Source: Phycisphaerae bacterium
GTDB lineage: Bacteria; Planctomycetota; Phycisphaerae; Tepidisphaerales; Tepidisphaeraceae
Assembly (NCBI GenBank): GCA_025924315.1
Contig: JAICIO010000001.1
Coordinates: 62,001 to 126,000, forward strand
Reading direction: 5' to 3'
Length of the DNA stretch: 64,000 nt
Part shown: piece by piece, positions 54,063 to 62,646 of the stretch
Position numbering within the stretch: the stretch's first letter is position 1
How the letters are laid out: every line of letters begins with the position of its first letter
Notes under the pieces: generated by a model
Database searches by the model: none
The model's input: the letters and a program-made list of their open reading frames with translations, nothing else
What the model was told of the DNA's origin: nothing
Program-made: the position numbers and the translations under genes

Positions 54063-54475
54063 TTGGGGAGACCGGTTTGTGCCGCGGATCCCGCGCTCGG
54101 CACAGGCGCTGAGCGGATCGCATCATCGACCGTCGGATAAGCCTGAAACACGCGCAGCAGCCCCGCGTGCTTGAATGTGTCGAGGACCAGCGGCCGGAGC
54201 GCCGCGAGCACAACGCGGCCACCCGCGTGAGAAATCTCGTTGCGGAACTTCACCAGCGCGCCGATGCCCATGCTCGCGATGTAGCTCATGCCCGCCAAAT
54301 CGAGCACCGCCAAAGCCGGTTTGGCCGCGGTAAGCAGTCGCAGGCTGCGATCGAGCTCGTCGGCTTCGTCGACGCCCGCCTCGCCGGTGAGGCGCGCGAC
54401 AACCCCCTGCGGTTTTTGTTCAATATCGATCTTGAGATTCGCCACGTCCCGCCTCACTTTCCAAGAAGTGATCAC
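54059..54475 (-). CDS. STAS-domain anti-anti-sigma-like protein (1)
   Basis: 138 aa with one STAS domain: GVVARLTGEAGVDEADEL, LAVLDLAGMSYIASMGIGALV (the conserved Ser in IASMGIG is the usual kinase target), and GRVVLAALRPLVLDTF. A C-terminal Ser/Pro/Ala tail follows. It starts on the stop codon of a second STAS gene (ATGA). Such proteins answer to RsbW-type kinases and phosphatases in partner-switching pathways; no kinase is adjacent. Confidence 0.88.
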   Translation of the reverse strand: MITSWKVRRDVANLKIDIEQKPQGVVARLTGEAGVDEADELDRSLRLLTAAKPALAVLDLAGMSYIASMGIGALVKFRNEISHAGGRVVLAALRPLVLDTFKHAGLLRVFQAYPTVDDAIRSAPVPSAGSAAQTGLPK

Positions 54476-54942
54476 ATTCCGGCGCGCGCTGGCTCGCTGA
54501 GGGCTTCTTCGATCGTCGAATAAATTCCAAAGATCCGTTGCAGACTCGCGCGGCGAAGCGTTTCACGCACGAGCGACGGCGGGGCGGTGATCACCACGCG
54601 CCGACCTTGTCGGGTCATTTCGTTGCGGAAGCTAACCAGCGGACCGATGCCCAGACTTGCAATGTATGTGAGATTCGACAGGTCAAGCACGACAAGATTC
54701 GCGGGGCTGTCGAGAACAGTTTTGAGCTGCTTCTCGAGCGCGTCGGCCTCTTCCTGTCCGGCTTCGCCTGCCAGGGTAACGACCGCTGCCGTCGGTCGTT
54801 GCTCGACTTTGATCGTCAGCTTCCCCAAGTTCACCTCGAGACCGTCCCGCAACAAAGGATAACGGCCCGCGGCCGGGTGTGTCGAGGGGAAAGGGCCGGC
54901 ATCGCCAGAAATCTGCGAGAACGCTTTCTGCGCTGCCAGCAT
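54472..54942 (-). CDS. STAS-domain anti-anti-sigma-like protein (2)
   Basis: 156 aa: an N-terminal extension of about 40 residues not shared with its neighbour, then a STAS domain with AAVVTLAGEAGQEEADALE, VVLDLSNLTYIASLGIGPLV and GRRVVITAPPSLVRETL. Clearly a tandem duplicate of the downstream gene (same motif order and lengths), translationally coupled by four bases. The start at 54942 is 22 bases from the divergent GH13 gene. Confidence 0.88.
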   Translation of the reverse strand: MLAAQKAFSQISGDAGPFPSTHPAAGRYPLLRDGLEVNLGKLTIKVEQRPTAAVVTLAGEAGQEEADALEKQLKTVLDSPANLVVLDLSNLTYIASLGIGPLVSFRNEMTRQGRRVVITAPPSLVRETLRRASLQRIFGIYSTIEEALSEPARAGM

Positions 54943-54964
54943 TCGGCGGATTGGTTACAAGGAA

Positions 54965-56857
54965 ATGACCGACTGGAGGAGACGTTTATTTGTGCTGACT
55001 GAGATCGAACCGACTGCACCAACCACGCTTGAACTGGCCAACCTGCAGCCCCGCGGGCGGGTCCATCCGAGTCCCGACAATTGGGATTCCCAGATTCTTT
55101 ACTTCTTGCTCCCGGATCGTTTCAGCGACGGTCGTGAAGCCGGCCGGCCGATGTTCGACCGGCACAATCCCGAGCAATTCCGCGCGCAGGACAAAAAGGC
55201 GTGGATGGAAGCCGGGCGAAACTTTCAGGGTGGGACGCTTCAAGGCGCGCGAAGCAAGCTGCCGTATCTCAAATTGCTCGGCGTGACGGCGCTGTGGGTC
55301 GGGCCGATGTGGAAGCAGCGTATCGACCTGCCGAGCTATCACGGCTACGGCATCCAGAACTTTCTCGATGTCGACCCGCGCTTCGGGACGCGGCAGGATC
55401 TTCGTGATCTGGTCGACGCGGCCCACGACATGGGCATCTACGTTGTGCTTGACATCATCTTCAATCACACCGGGAACAACTGGTTCTACGACGACAATGG
55501 TCACCCGCGCGAGACGGTGCCGTATCACGAAGGCGAATACCCCATGCACGGCTGGCGCTCGCGCGAAGGCAAAAGCGTTCCGCAGATCCAAGGATTGGAA
55601 GACGGGGTGTGGCCGAAGGAGTTTCAGGATCCCGAGTGGTACAGCCGCGCGGGCGAGATCAGAAACTGGGACGATCCGCAGAAGATGGATTCACCCGAAG
55701 CCGAATTCCGGCGAGGCGATTTTGGATCGCTTAAGGACCTGAAGCTCGAGAAGTCTGAATGCCTCGACGCCTGCGTGCGCGTCTATCAATACTGGATCGC
55801 GCTGAGCGACTGCGACGGTTTCCGCATCGACACCGTCAAACACATGCCACGGGAGATCTCGGCGATCTTTTGCCACGACATTCGCACGTTCGCGCGGCGA
55901 CTGGGCAAGACGAATTTTCTCCTGCTTGGTGAAGTCACCGGCAGTCCGGAGATCGTTCGAAAATATGTCGATCCCAATGGTCCCAACCTTGATGCGGTTC
56001 TCGACATCGAAAGCGCGCCCGGGCGCCTCGAGATGATGGTGAAGGGCCTCGCGCCCCCGGAGGAATTCTTTTGCCACTTCGGTGGTCGCGACGAGCTCGG
56101 CATCGTTCGGCAGATGGGCAAGCATCACGTCACGGTGATCGACGATCACGACATGGTATGGAAGCACACCAAGCACCGCTTCGCGTGGCAGAATTCGGCG
56201 GCCGACCCGCTCGCGCAAACGGCGCACGCGGTCGGCGTGCAGCTCACGACGCCCGGAATTCCGTGCATTTATTACGGGACCGAGCAGGCGCTGGTCGGGG
56301 CCGAAGCCGATCACGATGAATCGATCGAGCCGCGCTGGGCGGACGGTCGGGTTCCCGAGGCCGACCGTTACATCCGCGAATCCATGTTCGGCGGAACGTT
56401 CGGTTCGTACATCACCAGCGGCTGTCACTTTTTCAACGAACAGCATCCAACGTATGCGCGCATCGCCGCGATCGCGCGTTTGCGCAATAAGGCGGATCAC
56501 GTCGGACTCTGCCTGCAGCACGGATCGCTTCACGTCCGCGAGACGCGCGTGCTCGGCGAGCAGTTCGGGCCCTCAGGCCAGGGCGAACTGCTTGCCTGGT
56601 CGCGGCTGCACGAAGGACGATCCGTCCTCGTCGCTCTGAACACGCACGGCATCGACGCCCGCGGCGCGGATGTCACCGTGGACGCGACGATTCATCCGCC
56701 CGGCTCGGCGTTGACCGTGCTCTATCGCGGCGATTGGAATCCCGAGCAATTGAAGAATCCGCCCGCGGATCAGACCGTCACCGTGCAGCAGGAACCGGAC
56801 GGCCGCGCGTGGATCCACCTGGATCTTCCGGCTGACGGAATGATGATCCTCGCTTGA
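54965..56857 (+). CDS. Alpha-amylase-family (GH13) glycoside hydrolase
   Basis: A 630-aa GH13 enzyme without a signal peptide, so probably cytoplasmic. Conserved regions: VVLDIIFNHTG (region I), GFRIDTVKH with nucleophile D289 (II), FLLLGEVTG with acid/base E323 (III) and VIDDHDMVWK with D396 (IV). A C-terminal beta domain follows at about 520-630. Acts on alpha-glucans such as glycogen or trehalose-type substrates; subfamily not fixed. Divergent from the STAS pair. Confidence 0.94.
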   Translation: MTDWRRRLFVLTEIEPTAPTTLELANLQPRGRVHPSPDNWDSQILYFLLPDRFSDGREAGRPMFDRHNPEQFRAQDKKAWMEAGRNFQGGTLQGARSKLPYLKLLGVTALWVGPMWKQRIDLPSYHGYGIQNFLDVDPRFGTRQDLRDLVDAAHDMGIYVVLDIIFNHTGNNWFYDDNGHPRETVPYHEGEYPMHGWRSREGKSVPQIQGLEDGVWPKEFQDPEWYSRAGEIRNWDDPQKMDSPEAEFRRGDFGSLKDLKLEKSECLDACVRVYQYWIALSDCDGFRIDTVKHMPREISAIFCHDIRTFARRLGKTNFLLLGEVTGSPEIVRKYVDPNGPNLDAVLDIESAPGRLEMMVKGLAPPEEFFCHFGGRDELGIVRQMGKHHVTVIDDHDMVWKHTKHRFAWQNSAADPLAQTAHAVGVQLTTPGIPCIYYGTEQALVGAEADHDESIEPRWADGRVPEADRYIRESMFGGTFGSYITSGCHFFNEQHPTYARIAAIARLRNKADHVGLCLQHGSLHVRETRVLGEQFGPSGQGELLAWSRLHEGRSVLVALNTHGIDARGADVTVDATIHPPGSALTVLYRGDWNPEQLKNPPADQTVTVQQEPDGRAWIHLDLPADGMMILA

Positions 56858-56860
56858 ATA

Positions 56861-57682
56861 TTACTTCCGGCAATTCAGCTCGCGCATGATCTTGTCCGTC
56901 TCGCGATATGCCTCTTCCACCCACTCGACGATCTTGTCCGGCTCCGGCGAATATTCGAGCTCGATGCTTACCGTGCGATTGAAACCAGTGTCACGAATCG
57001 CCCGGAGATAATCGACGATCGGAGTAATGCCTCGCCCCGGCGGAAGATCGCCGTGCGTGACGCCGTTGCAATCTGACAGATGCACGTGCGCGATGCGGCC
57101 CTTCAATCGCGCGATCTCTTTCGGATCCGCCTTCACCAGATGCAGATGCGAGATGTCGCAGTTCGCCTGAACGTTCGGCAGGCCAATGTCATCGAGAAAC
57201 GCGAGCATCGTGTCGACGCTGTTGACGAGCGAGAGCTTGAATGGCTCGAGCTCGATCGCGATTTCCAGGCCCAGCTTTTGCGCATGCTCTCCGCACTTTC
57301 GCACGTTCTCGACCGCCGTCTGCCACTGCGCCGCCGGCGGAATCACTTCCTGCTGCCAGATGTATTCGCCGACCACAAGCAGTACATTCTCCGCCTCAAG
57401 CTCGTACGTCAGATCGAGAAACGCCTTCACGCGATCCACACTGAACCGCTGCACCGACGGATTAAAATCCACCAAGCCCACCGCCACGCAGCACAGGCTC
57501 TTGATCGGCAGCTCGCATTTCTTCGCAGTGTCTTTGATGAGCTTTCGCTCGACCACATCGATGTCCAGCGGATCGGTGAAGATGTCCACCGTGTCGAAGC
57601 CAATCCGCTTGGTCTGCTCGATACCGAAGGCGGTGCCCTTGCCCGCTTGAGCAAACGCGGAGTTGATCAAACCGAGTTTCAT
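56861..57682 (-). CDS. Sugar phosphate isomerase/epimerase (xylose isomerase-like TIM barrel)
   Basis: 273 aa of the AP-endonuclease-2/sugar-epimerase superfamily. Metal ligands fit IAIELEPF, NCDISHLHLVKA, HVHLSDCNGVTHGD and SIELEYSP. These enzymes isomerise keto-sugars such as tagatose or hydroxypyruvate using Mn or Co. It ends 4 bases from the GH13 gene (convergent). A start RBS is not obvious. Confidence 0.9.
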   Translation of the reverse strand: MKLGLINSAFAQAGKGTAFGIEQTKRIGFDTVDIFTDPLDIDVVERKLIKDTAKKCELPIKSLCCVAVGLVDFNPSVQRFSVDRVKAFLDLTYELEAENVLLVVGEYIWQQEVIPPAAQWQTAVENVRKCGEHAQKLGLEIAIELEPFKLSLVNSVDTMLAFLDDIGLPNVQANCDISHLHLVKADPKEIARLKGRIAHVHLSDCNGVTHGDLPPGRGITPIVDYLRAIRDTGFNRTVSIELEYSPEPDKIVEWVEEAYRETDKIMRELNCRK

Positions 57683-57696
57683 TTGTTTTCCGTTGT

Positions 57697-58707
57697 TTAA
57701 GTACCTGCGCCGTGATTCTCACCATCCGACTGCAGTTGAAAATACTCGATCTGCATCGGACTTCCGTCACCGCAGAAGGTTAGAAATACTCGCAGCTCAC
57801 CTCTCAGGTATGTCTTAGGATCGATCCGGGCGGTTACCGATTTCCATTCCGGCGCAGCGGAACCCGATGCAAGCTCGATGATCGCAAATGGTTCACTGGT
57901 GTGGCTCTGCGAACGGAATTCGATTCGACCACCGTTATTGCTCGCAACCCGCGCGAGAACACTTCGCGCGCCGGTCGCGAAATCGACCTTTGGAAAGACA
58001 AGAACGGTTCCGTCAGTTCGGACCTCGACGAAACTTGGCGGATCCGATCCGGCCGCGACGCGAACTTTCTTCGCTCGGTTGCGGTACGTCCCGCTATAGT
58101 CGAGCGCATCGACCTTTGAAAAAGAACGTTTCGGGAGTCGAATGAGTAACTGAGTTGCCAGCCACTTAATTTCCGCGCGCGGCCGCGCCGGCAGGATGTT
58201 GAAATATCCTCTATCTACGAATTGAATCCGCAGAGAGTTGAGCCATTTGCCGTCCGGAAGAAATGGTAACGACGTATCCAGCGCAATTCCGCTGATCTGC
58301 TCTGCCGGATACGATGCGCAGCGTTGCGATGGCCAGGTCATGCTGAATCGCTCCGGCCCAATTTCAATGATTGTCGGATACTTCGCACATCTGGCGGCCA
58401 TGCGTCCCAAGCCAGCGGCAGCTGATATGAATAGAAGCGATATTAAAGCGCCGAACGCTCGCTTGGGCCACCACGGACCTAACGCCGTCGCACCGAGGTG
58501 CCAGGGTTTAAGAGCAACGAACATCGCCGTCCCGACAACCAACAATAGAAATGCCCACACGAGCGATTGGAGAACGTTTCGAATGTTGGGCGGGTCAATA
58601 AAGCGCGTGCGATCCGCGAGTTCCTCAATCTGAATTGGCGTCTGAACCGGACACAAATCGCCGCGCTGCTCGTAATCCAGTGCGGGATGTTTGCCGGAGG
58701 GCGTCAT
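57697..58707 (-). CDS. Two-helix membrane protein with beta-rich C-terminus, hypothetical
   Basis: 336 aa from ATG 58707. Two membrane helices at about residues 44-64 (VWAFLLLVVGTAMFVAL) and 84-104 (FGALISLLFISAAAGLG), a PH-like strand set (IIEIGPERFSMTWPSQ), and a C-terminal beta-sandwich-like part with GRIEFRSQSHTSEPFAII and RGELRVFLTF that resembles a carbohydrate-binding jelly roll. No known family. Sits between the sugar isomerase and an oxidoreductase on the same strand. Confidence 0.68.
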   Translation of the reverse strand: MTPSGKHPALDYEQRGDLCPVQTPIQIEELADRTRFIDPPNIRNVLQSLVWAFLLLVVGTAMFVALKPWHLGATALGPWWPKRAFGALISLLFISAAAGLGRMAARCAKYPTIIEIGPERFSMTWPSQRCASYPAEQISGIALDTSLPFLPDGKWLNSLRIQFVDRGYFNILPARPRAEIKWLATQLLIRLPKRSFSKVDALDYSGTYRNRAKKVRVAAGSDPPSFVEVRTDGTVLVFPKVDFATGARSVLARVASNNGGRIEFRSQSHTSEPFAIIELASGSAAPEWKSVTARIDPKTYLRGELRVFLTFCGDGSPMQIEYFQLQSDGENHGAGT

Positions 58708-58718
58708 GAGCTTAGGCA

Positions 58719-59831
58719 CTACAAGTCGATGCAACGATGCTCGCGCGCCGATTGGTAACACGCATCGACGAGCGCCATCGTCTTGAGATTATCCTCACCG
58801 CTGATGCACGGTTTCCGTTTCTCTTCCAGCGCGATGAGCAACTCCGCCATTGGCCCGATGAACGCGTCGGGGAACCATGCCTCTTCCCACCGCGGCGAGT
58901 GCCATTTCTTCTCGGCAGTCGTCGTGTAATCGATCGTGCTCGGCGTGCGCGCGGGATAGCTCGGCCAGCCGATCGTCCCGCGCGCGATGCCTTCGGTACC
59001 TTCGACGCGCCATTTAATACCAATATCCGATTCAGCGCCTTCGAGCGCCGGCCCGGCCCAGACATCGTCGCAACCCATCGCTCGCGCGCCGTTGGCAAAT
59101 TCGAGGATGTACAGGCAGATGCCGTCCTCGTGCGGAAACTTCTTCGCGGTCCTTGGATCCGGCCGCACGCTCGCGAAGACGCGCACTGGATCGCCCAGCC
59201 AGTAGCGGAAGGTGTCGAGATGATGGATGCTCATGATCCGTAGCGTGACCCAGCCGAGGCGCTGTTGCCACGGCATCCAGTGCGGGATCCCCCGCATATC
59301 GATCGTCGCCAGCACTGGCTCGCCGAGCAATCTGCGGTCGAGCAGGTCTTTGCACGCGCGGACTGAATGATCGAACCGCATGTTCTGGTTCACCGCGAGC
59401 TCAATGCCTGCTTCTCGACACAGACGGACACTTTCCTGGGCTTCCGCCAGATTCATTCCGAGCGGCTTTTGCGCGAGGATTCCGCGAATGTGATCATTGT
59501 GCTTCACGGCGTCGCGGATGATTGACAATTGAACGTCCGGAGGGACCGCGATGTCCAGCACCTCGACGCGGGAATTATTGAGCAGTTCGCCGTAGTTGTC
59601 GTACGCGCGGTCGATCTCGTGTCGCTTCGCGACGGCACGCGCTTTCTCAGGATTCTGCGAGGCGATGGCGATCGGATTCAAACCGTTTGCGCGATATGCC
59701 ACCAACTGACAGTCCGCCATGATGAATCCGGCGCCAATGCAACCTATGCCGACGCGCTTGTCTCGCGGCAAGTCGGGGAGATATCGCAACGCGGTTGAGC
59801 GGGTTGTCTCCACTTCGCGGCATTGCACCAC
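58719..59831 (-). CDS. Gfo/Idh/MocA-family oxidoreductase (third)
   Basis: 370 aa, GTG start at 59831 (a second GTG follows immediately). Rossmann motif [27 protein letters not shown] in place of the usual EKP, and [16 protein letters not shown] with the conserved His/Asp. Oxidises or reduces a sugar or cyclitol with NAD(P). It is far closer in plan to the 17-kb gene than to the divergent 18-kb one. Twelve bases from the membrane gene downstream. Confidence 0.9.
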   Translation of the reverse strand: MVQCREVETTRSTALRYLPDLPRDKRVGIGCIGAGFIMADCQLVAYRANGLNPIAIASQNPEKARAVAKRHEIDRAYDNYGELLNNSRVEVLDIAVPPDVQLSIIRDAVKHNDHIRGILAQKPLGMNLAEAQESVRLCREAGIELAVNQNMRFDHSVRACKDLLDRRLLGEPVLATIDMRGIPHWMPWQQRLGWVTLRIMSIHHLDTFRYWLGDPVRVFASVRPDPRTAKKFPHEDGICLYILEFANGARAMGCDDVWAGPALEGAESDIGIKWRVEGTEGIARGTIGWPSYPARTPSTIDYTTTAEKKWHSPRWEEAWFPDAFIGPMAELLIALEEKRKPCISGEDNLKTMALVDACYQSAREHRCIDL

Positions 59832-59894
59832 GCGAGATTTGGAGTTGTCAAATTCGTCAAATGCGCGCGAAGGTGAAACTCAACAGGAGATCTC

Positions 59895-60401
59895 ATGCCT
59901 GAAAAGAAAACGATCGAACGAGCACGGCGTGATAAACGCGAAGGAAAAGCCGCATCAACGCAGGCCGGCGAGTTTGTTCGCGAGGAGATGGAGCACATTC
60001 GCGAAGGGAAACACGGCGCGCGGTCGGCCAAGCAAGCCATTGCGATCGGATTGTCCAAGGCTCGACGGGCCGGCGTTGAGTTGCCGCCTCCGGGGAAGGG
60101 CGAGGCCAAAGAAACCACGCGGAAAAGCGCCGAGCGCGATTACGCACGAGGTCACGGGGCGCGATCGCGAACGAAAACCTCGGCCAAGCGATCGCGTGCC
60201 ACGCTCAAAGCGCTCAAGCGCGAAGGCCACAGCGCCGCCTCGCACAAGGCGCTCGCGCGCCAGGCACACAGCGCCGCGGAAAAGCGATCGCCCGAGGAAC
60301 GCTCGATGGCCGCGAAAAAAGCGGCACGGACGAAAGGCCCCGCGGAGCGATCAACCGCCGCGAAGAAAGCGGCGCGCACGCGAAAGGCTCACGCGCGCTA
60401 A
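59895..60401 (+). CDS. DUF6496-type basic protein with histone-like tail
   Basis: 168 aa. The N-terminal half has the DUF6496 signature (REEMEHIREGKHGARSAKQ, then AIAIGLSKARRAGVELPPP). The C-terminal half is a Lys/Arg/Ala-rich tail with tandem AAKKAARTKGPAERSTAAKKAAR-like units split in two, similar to histone H1 tails. Likely binds DNA or RNA (inference from charge). Its end overlaps the next gene by four bases on the opposite strand. Confidence 0.85.
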   Translation: MPEKKTIERARRDKREGKAASTQAGEFVREEMEHIREGKHGARSAKQAIAIGLSKARRAGVELPPPGKGEAKETTRKSAERDYARGHGARSRTKTSAKRSRATLKALKREGHSAASHKALARQAHSAAEKRSPEERSMAAKKAARTKGPAERSTAAKKAARTRKAHAR

Positions 60402-60664
60402 ATCGCTGACGAAACCAGATCCTGTTCGCGCGTGACCGGCTCACTGTGTTCATGCCGATGCGGCCAGTGCTCCTTGCTGCGCAACACAATCGTGGCGAGC
60501 GGAATCGTGGTGATCGCGCCCACGCCGACCAGTGTCCAGCCAACGGCGCGGCGCTGCTCTTTGCTCAATCGATCCGCCACGAGCAATCCGATTCCTGCGC
60601 CGAGCAATCCGCGCGTCAGCGCAATCAGACCAATCTCCGGAATGGTGACGACTCTGCGATTCAT
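60398..60664 (-). CDS. Small two-helix membrane protein (DUF2892-like appearance)
   Basis: 88 aa from ATG 60664. Two helices, IGLIALTRGLLGAGIGLLVA and VGWTLVGVGAITTIPLATIV, separated by the basic loop DRLSKEQRRA, and a His-rich tail (WPHRHEHSE). It belongs with the small stress-type genes around it. No firm family name. Convergent overlap with the DUF6496 gene. Confidence 0.7.
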   Translation of the reverse strand: MNRRVVTIPEIGLIALTRGLLGAGIGLLVADRLSKEQRRAVGWTLVGVGAITTIPLATIVLRSKEHWPHRHEHSEPVTREQDLVSSAI

Positions 60665-60680
60665 GATGTCTCCTTTGTCT

Positions 60681-61052
60681 CTACGAGACGCGATAGCCAG
60701 GCGGGAAACCTTCACACGGCGGCATGAATCGAACCATCGTGACAATGCCGTCCGCGGATTCGACCTCCAGCGCGATCGCATGCCCATTTTCCTCCTCGGC
60801 GAGGCGCACTTTCGTCGCGGCTGCGATGCTGTGATTGGTGTGAATGTCGTCGCCGACAATGACTTCGATCGCTGGTTCGTGCGAAGGCGTTTCGCCCAGC
60901 ACAACGCCAACGAGCGGGCGATCGTTCATCGCCGATCGCACGCCGACGCCAGCGCCCAGCGTCTCGACATTGACATGCTTGCCGTGATGGAGATGAGTGA
61001 AATCGCTGAAGAAAGGTTCCCAGCGTTGTGGATCAATTTCGCGTGTTCGCAT
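60681..61052 (-). CDS. DUF5335-family protein
   Basis: 123 aa: WEPFFSDFTHLHHGKHVNVE, PLVGVVLGET, IEVIVGDD and the basic/acid strand KVRLAEEENGHAIALEVESADG. This matches the DUF5335 pattern found beside general-stress and gas-vesicle-type genes in many soil bacteria. No catalytic motif. Seventeen bases upstream of the small membrane gene, same strand. Confidence 0.8.
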   Translation of the reverse strand: MRTREIDPQRWEPFFSDFTHLHHGKHVNVETLGAGVGVRSAMNDRPLVGVVLGETPSHEPAIEVIVGDDIHTNHSIAAATKVRLAEEENGHAIALEVESADGIVTMVRFMPPCEGFPPGYRVS

Positions 61053-61137
61053 AAGGCCCGCCTTGCGAAGGTTCGCAGTTGTGAGCCCCGGTTAATTTTA
61101 TGCAGGCACGCGCTCGGATTTATACCTGCAAGTGATT

Positions 61138-61971
61138 TTATTTCTTTCCCGCGGCGATCGTTTGATCTTCCTCTTTCTTGAGGAATGAATTCTGATCATC
61201 GCTCGATCCCTTCGCTCCGACTTTCTTGATCATGTCGTCATCCACCTTCTTCAGCGGCGTGTAATTCGGGTGATGCGATTTCTTGTATGGATCGTTTGTC
61301 TTCGTGTTATAACAGCAGATGAGCGACCACCGCGGATTCTGGCTCGTGTTCGCCGCGGATGCGTGCAGCACGTTCGCGTGAAAGAACAGCACATCGCCGG
61401 GCTCGGCTTCGAAATAAACCATCGGATAACGCTGGATCGCGACCTTCACGCGCTCGGGGTCCGCGCCGGTTTGCTCGCCGAACTTTCCGTGCTCGACGCG
61501 GCCCATCTTATGCGTCCCCGCGAGGAGTTGCAGGCAACCATTCTCCTTCGTCGCGCGATCGACCGCGATCAGCCCGCTCGCCATATCCGGGAGCAGGCAA
61601 CCGTTCTGATACCAATACCCGTAATCCTGATGCCACTCCCACGCTCCGCCGACCTTCGGCTCCTTCAGCATCATCTTCGAGTGGTAGTGATACACCTCGT
61701 CGCTAAGTAGTTGCTCCATCGCATCGACCATCCGCCGCCCGCGCGAGAACATGCCGTAGATGTCATCGCCCGGATGATTCCAAAGCGACAGCTGACTCTG
61801 CCGCCCGCTCGCGTCCTTCACCGGAATGTTGTGACTGAGCATATTGTGATCCGCCCGCGCGGTCTGCAGCAGCAGATCCATCTCCTCGCGGTCGTAATAC
61901 CCGCGGCGGATGAGGTAGCCTTCATCGTTGAATTGCTTGACCTGCGCGGCGGTGAGCGGATGCGTATTCAT
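61138..61971 (-). CDS. Phytanoyl-CoA dioxygenase (PhyH)-family oxygenase
   Basis: A 277-aa Fe(II)/2-oxoglutarate enzyme. Metal site WHQDYG (H-x-D) and distal histidine in FHANVLHASAANTS; 2-OG-binding Arg in the following RWSLICCYN. A lysine-rich C-terminal tail (about 40 residues) is extra. Substrate unknown; the planctomycete members are numerous and act on varied small molecules. Alone between a DUF5335 gene and an ABM gene. Confidence 0.92.
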   Translation of the reverse strand: MNTHPLTAAQVKQFNDEGYLIRRGYYDREEMDLLLQTARADHNMLSHNIPVKDASGRQSQLSLWNHPGDDIYGMFSRGRRMVDAMEQLLSDEVYHYHSKMMLKEPKVGGAWEWHQDYGYWYQNGCLLPDMASGLIAVDRATKENGCLQLLAGTHKMGRVEHGKFGEQTGADPERVKVAIQRYPMVYFEAEPGDVLFFHANVLHASAANTSQNPRWSLICCYNTKTNDPYKKSHHPNYTPLKKVDDDMIKKVGAKGSSDDQNSFLKKEEDQTIAAGKK

Positions 61972-62062
61972 TGGATCTCCGGTTCCAGGCAGAAGGTTTT
62001 CGACGCATGCATCTTACCGACAAAGATGCACCGCTTGAAAACCCGTGCTACGATGGCGGCCG

Positions 62063-62350
62063 ATGACCACGATCGGCATGCATTACGAAGTGAAGCCCGG
62101 GAAGGAAGAAGAATTCGAGCAGGGCTTCCTCAACGTGCTGAAGCTGCTCAAGACCCTCCCCGGCCACGTCGAATCGCACATGTACGAAGACATCGAATCC
62201 AAGGGCAGCTACGTCATCCTCAGCCAGTGGGAATCCAAAGAAGCCTACGCGAAGTTCCTGAACAGCCCCGAGTTCGCCAAAGCCGTCGCTTGGGGCAAAG
62301 CCGAAATCCTCCGCTCCCGGCCGCGACACAAGGTCTTCAACGAGGACTGA
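62063..62350 (+). CDS. Antibiotic biosynthesis monooxygenase (ABM) domain protein
   Basis: 95 aa from ATG 62063. A ferredoxin-like ABM fold: TIGMHYEVKPGKEEEFEQGF, LPGHVESHMYEDI, GSYVILSQWESKEAYAKFL and a C-terminal RPRHKVFNED. Such proteins act as small cofactor-free monooxygenases or heme-degrading enzymes; here the role is unknown. Last gene before the visibly AT-richer end of the window. Confidence 0.9.
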   Translation: MTTIGMHYEVKPGKEEEFEQGFLNVLKLLKTLPGHVESHMYEDIESKGSYVILSQWESKEAYAKFLNSPEFAKAVAWGKAEILRSRPRHKVFNED

Positions 62351-62438
62351 TTCGAACGGTTGAGAAGATTCAGCGTCGCGACTAAACTCTGTCGTCCCTG
62401 GCCGAGTACCCAAGTGGGGGAAGTGGAATCGTTGAATC

Positions 62439-62462
62439 ACCCAGAAAAGTCTGGGTTTTTTT
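62439..62462 (+). terminator. Intrinsic terminator
   Basis: ACCCAGA-AAAG-TCTGGGT followed by six T. It lies about 90 bases after the ABM gene and marks the boundary to the lower-GC segment. The 62363-62440 sequence before it looks structured but I could not identify an RNA. Confidence 0.8.
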
Positions 62463-62646
62463 GCGAAGCGGACCACAGGGTAGACCAACTCAATTCTCTT
62501 TCTGAAGTTTGGTCTTATCTGTCGCCATCGACACGAGCCGTCATCGCCGCACTAAGTCAATTGCCGAGAAGAGTCAGATCGGTAACCGTAGAGAATCCAC
62601 GTCAGTTTCTAACCGCTACATAAATCTTTTTCGGTAGCATCACCCC
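62463..62646. other. Intergenic segment at the composition boundary
   Basis: No full gene. A short frame reads NSLSEVWSYLSPSTRAVIAAL, a W-x2-L-x3-x-x-R-x2-I tail that I associate with small proteins near mobile genes, so it could be a remnant. Base composition becomes visibly AT-richer here and stays so to the window end. Confidence 0.4.

Noticed and set aside
62398-62430. A tRNA-like start (GGCCGAGTACCCAAGTGGGGGAA region)
   Set aside because: It resembles the D-arm part of a Leu or Ser tRNA, but no anticodon stem, T arm or acceptor partner follows; no tRNA can be folded.
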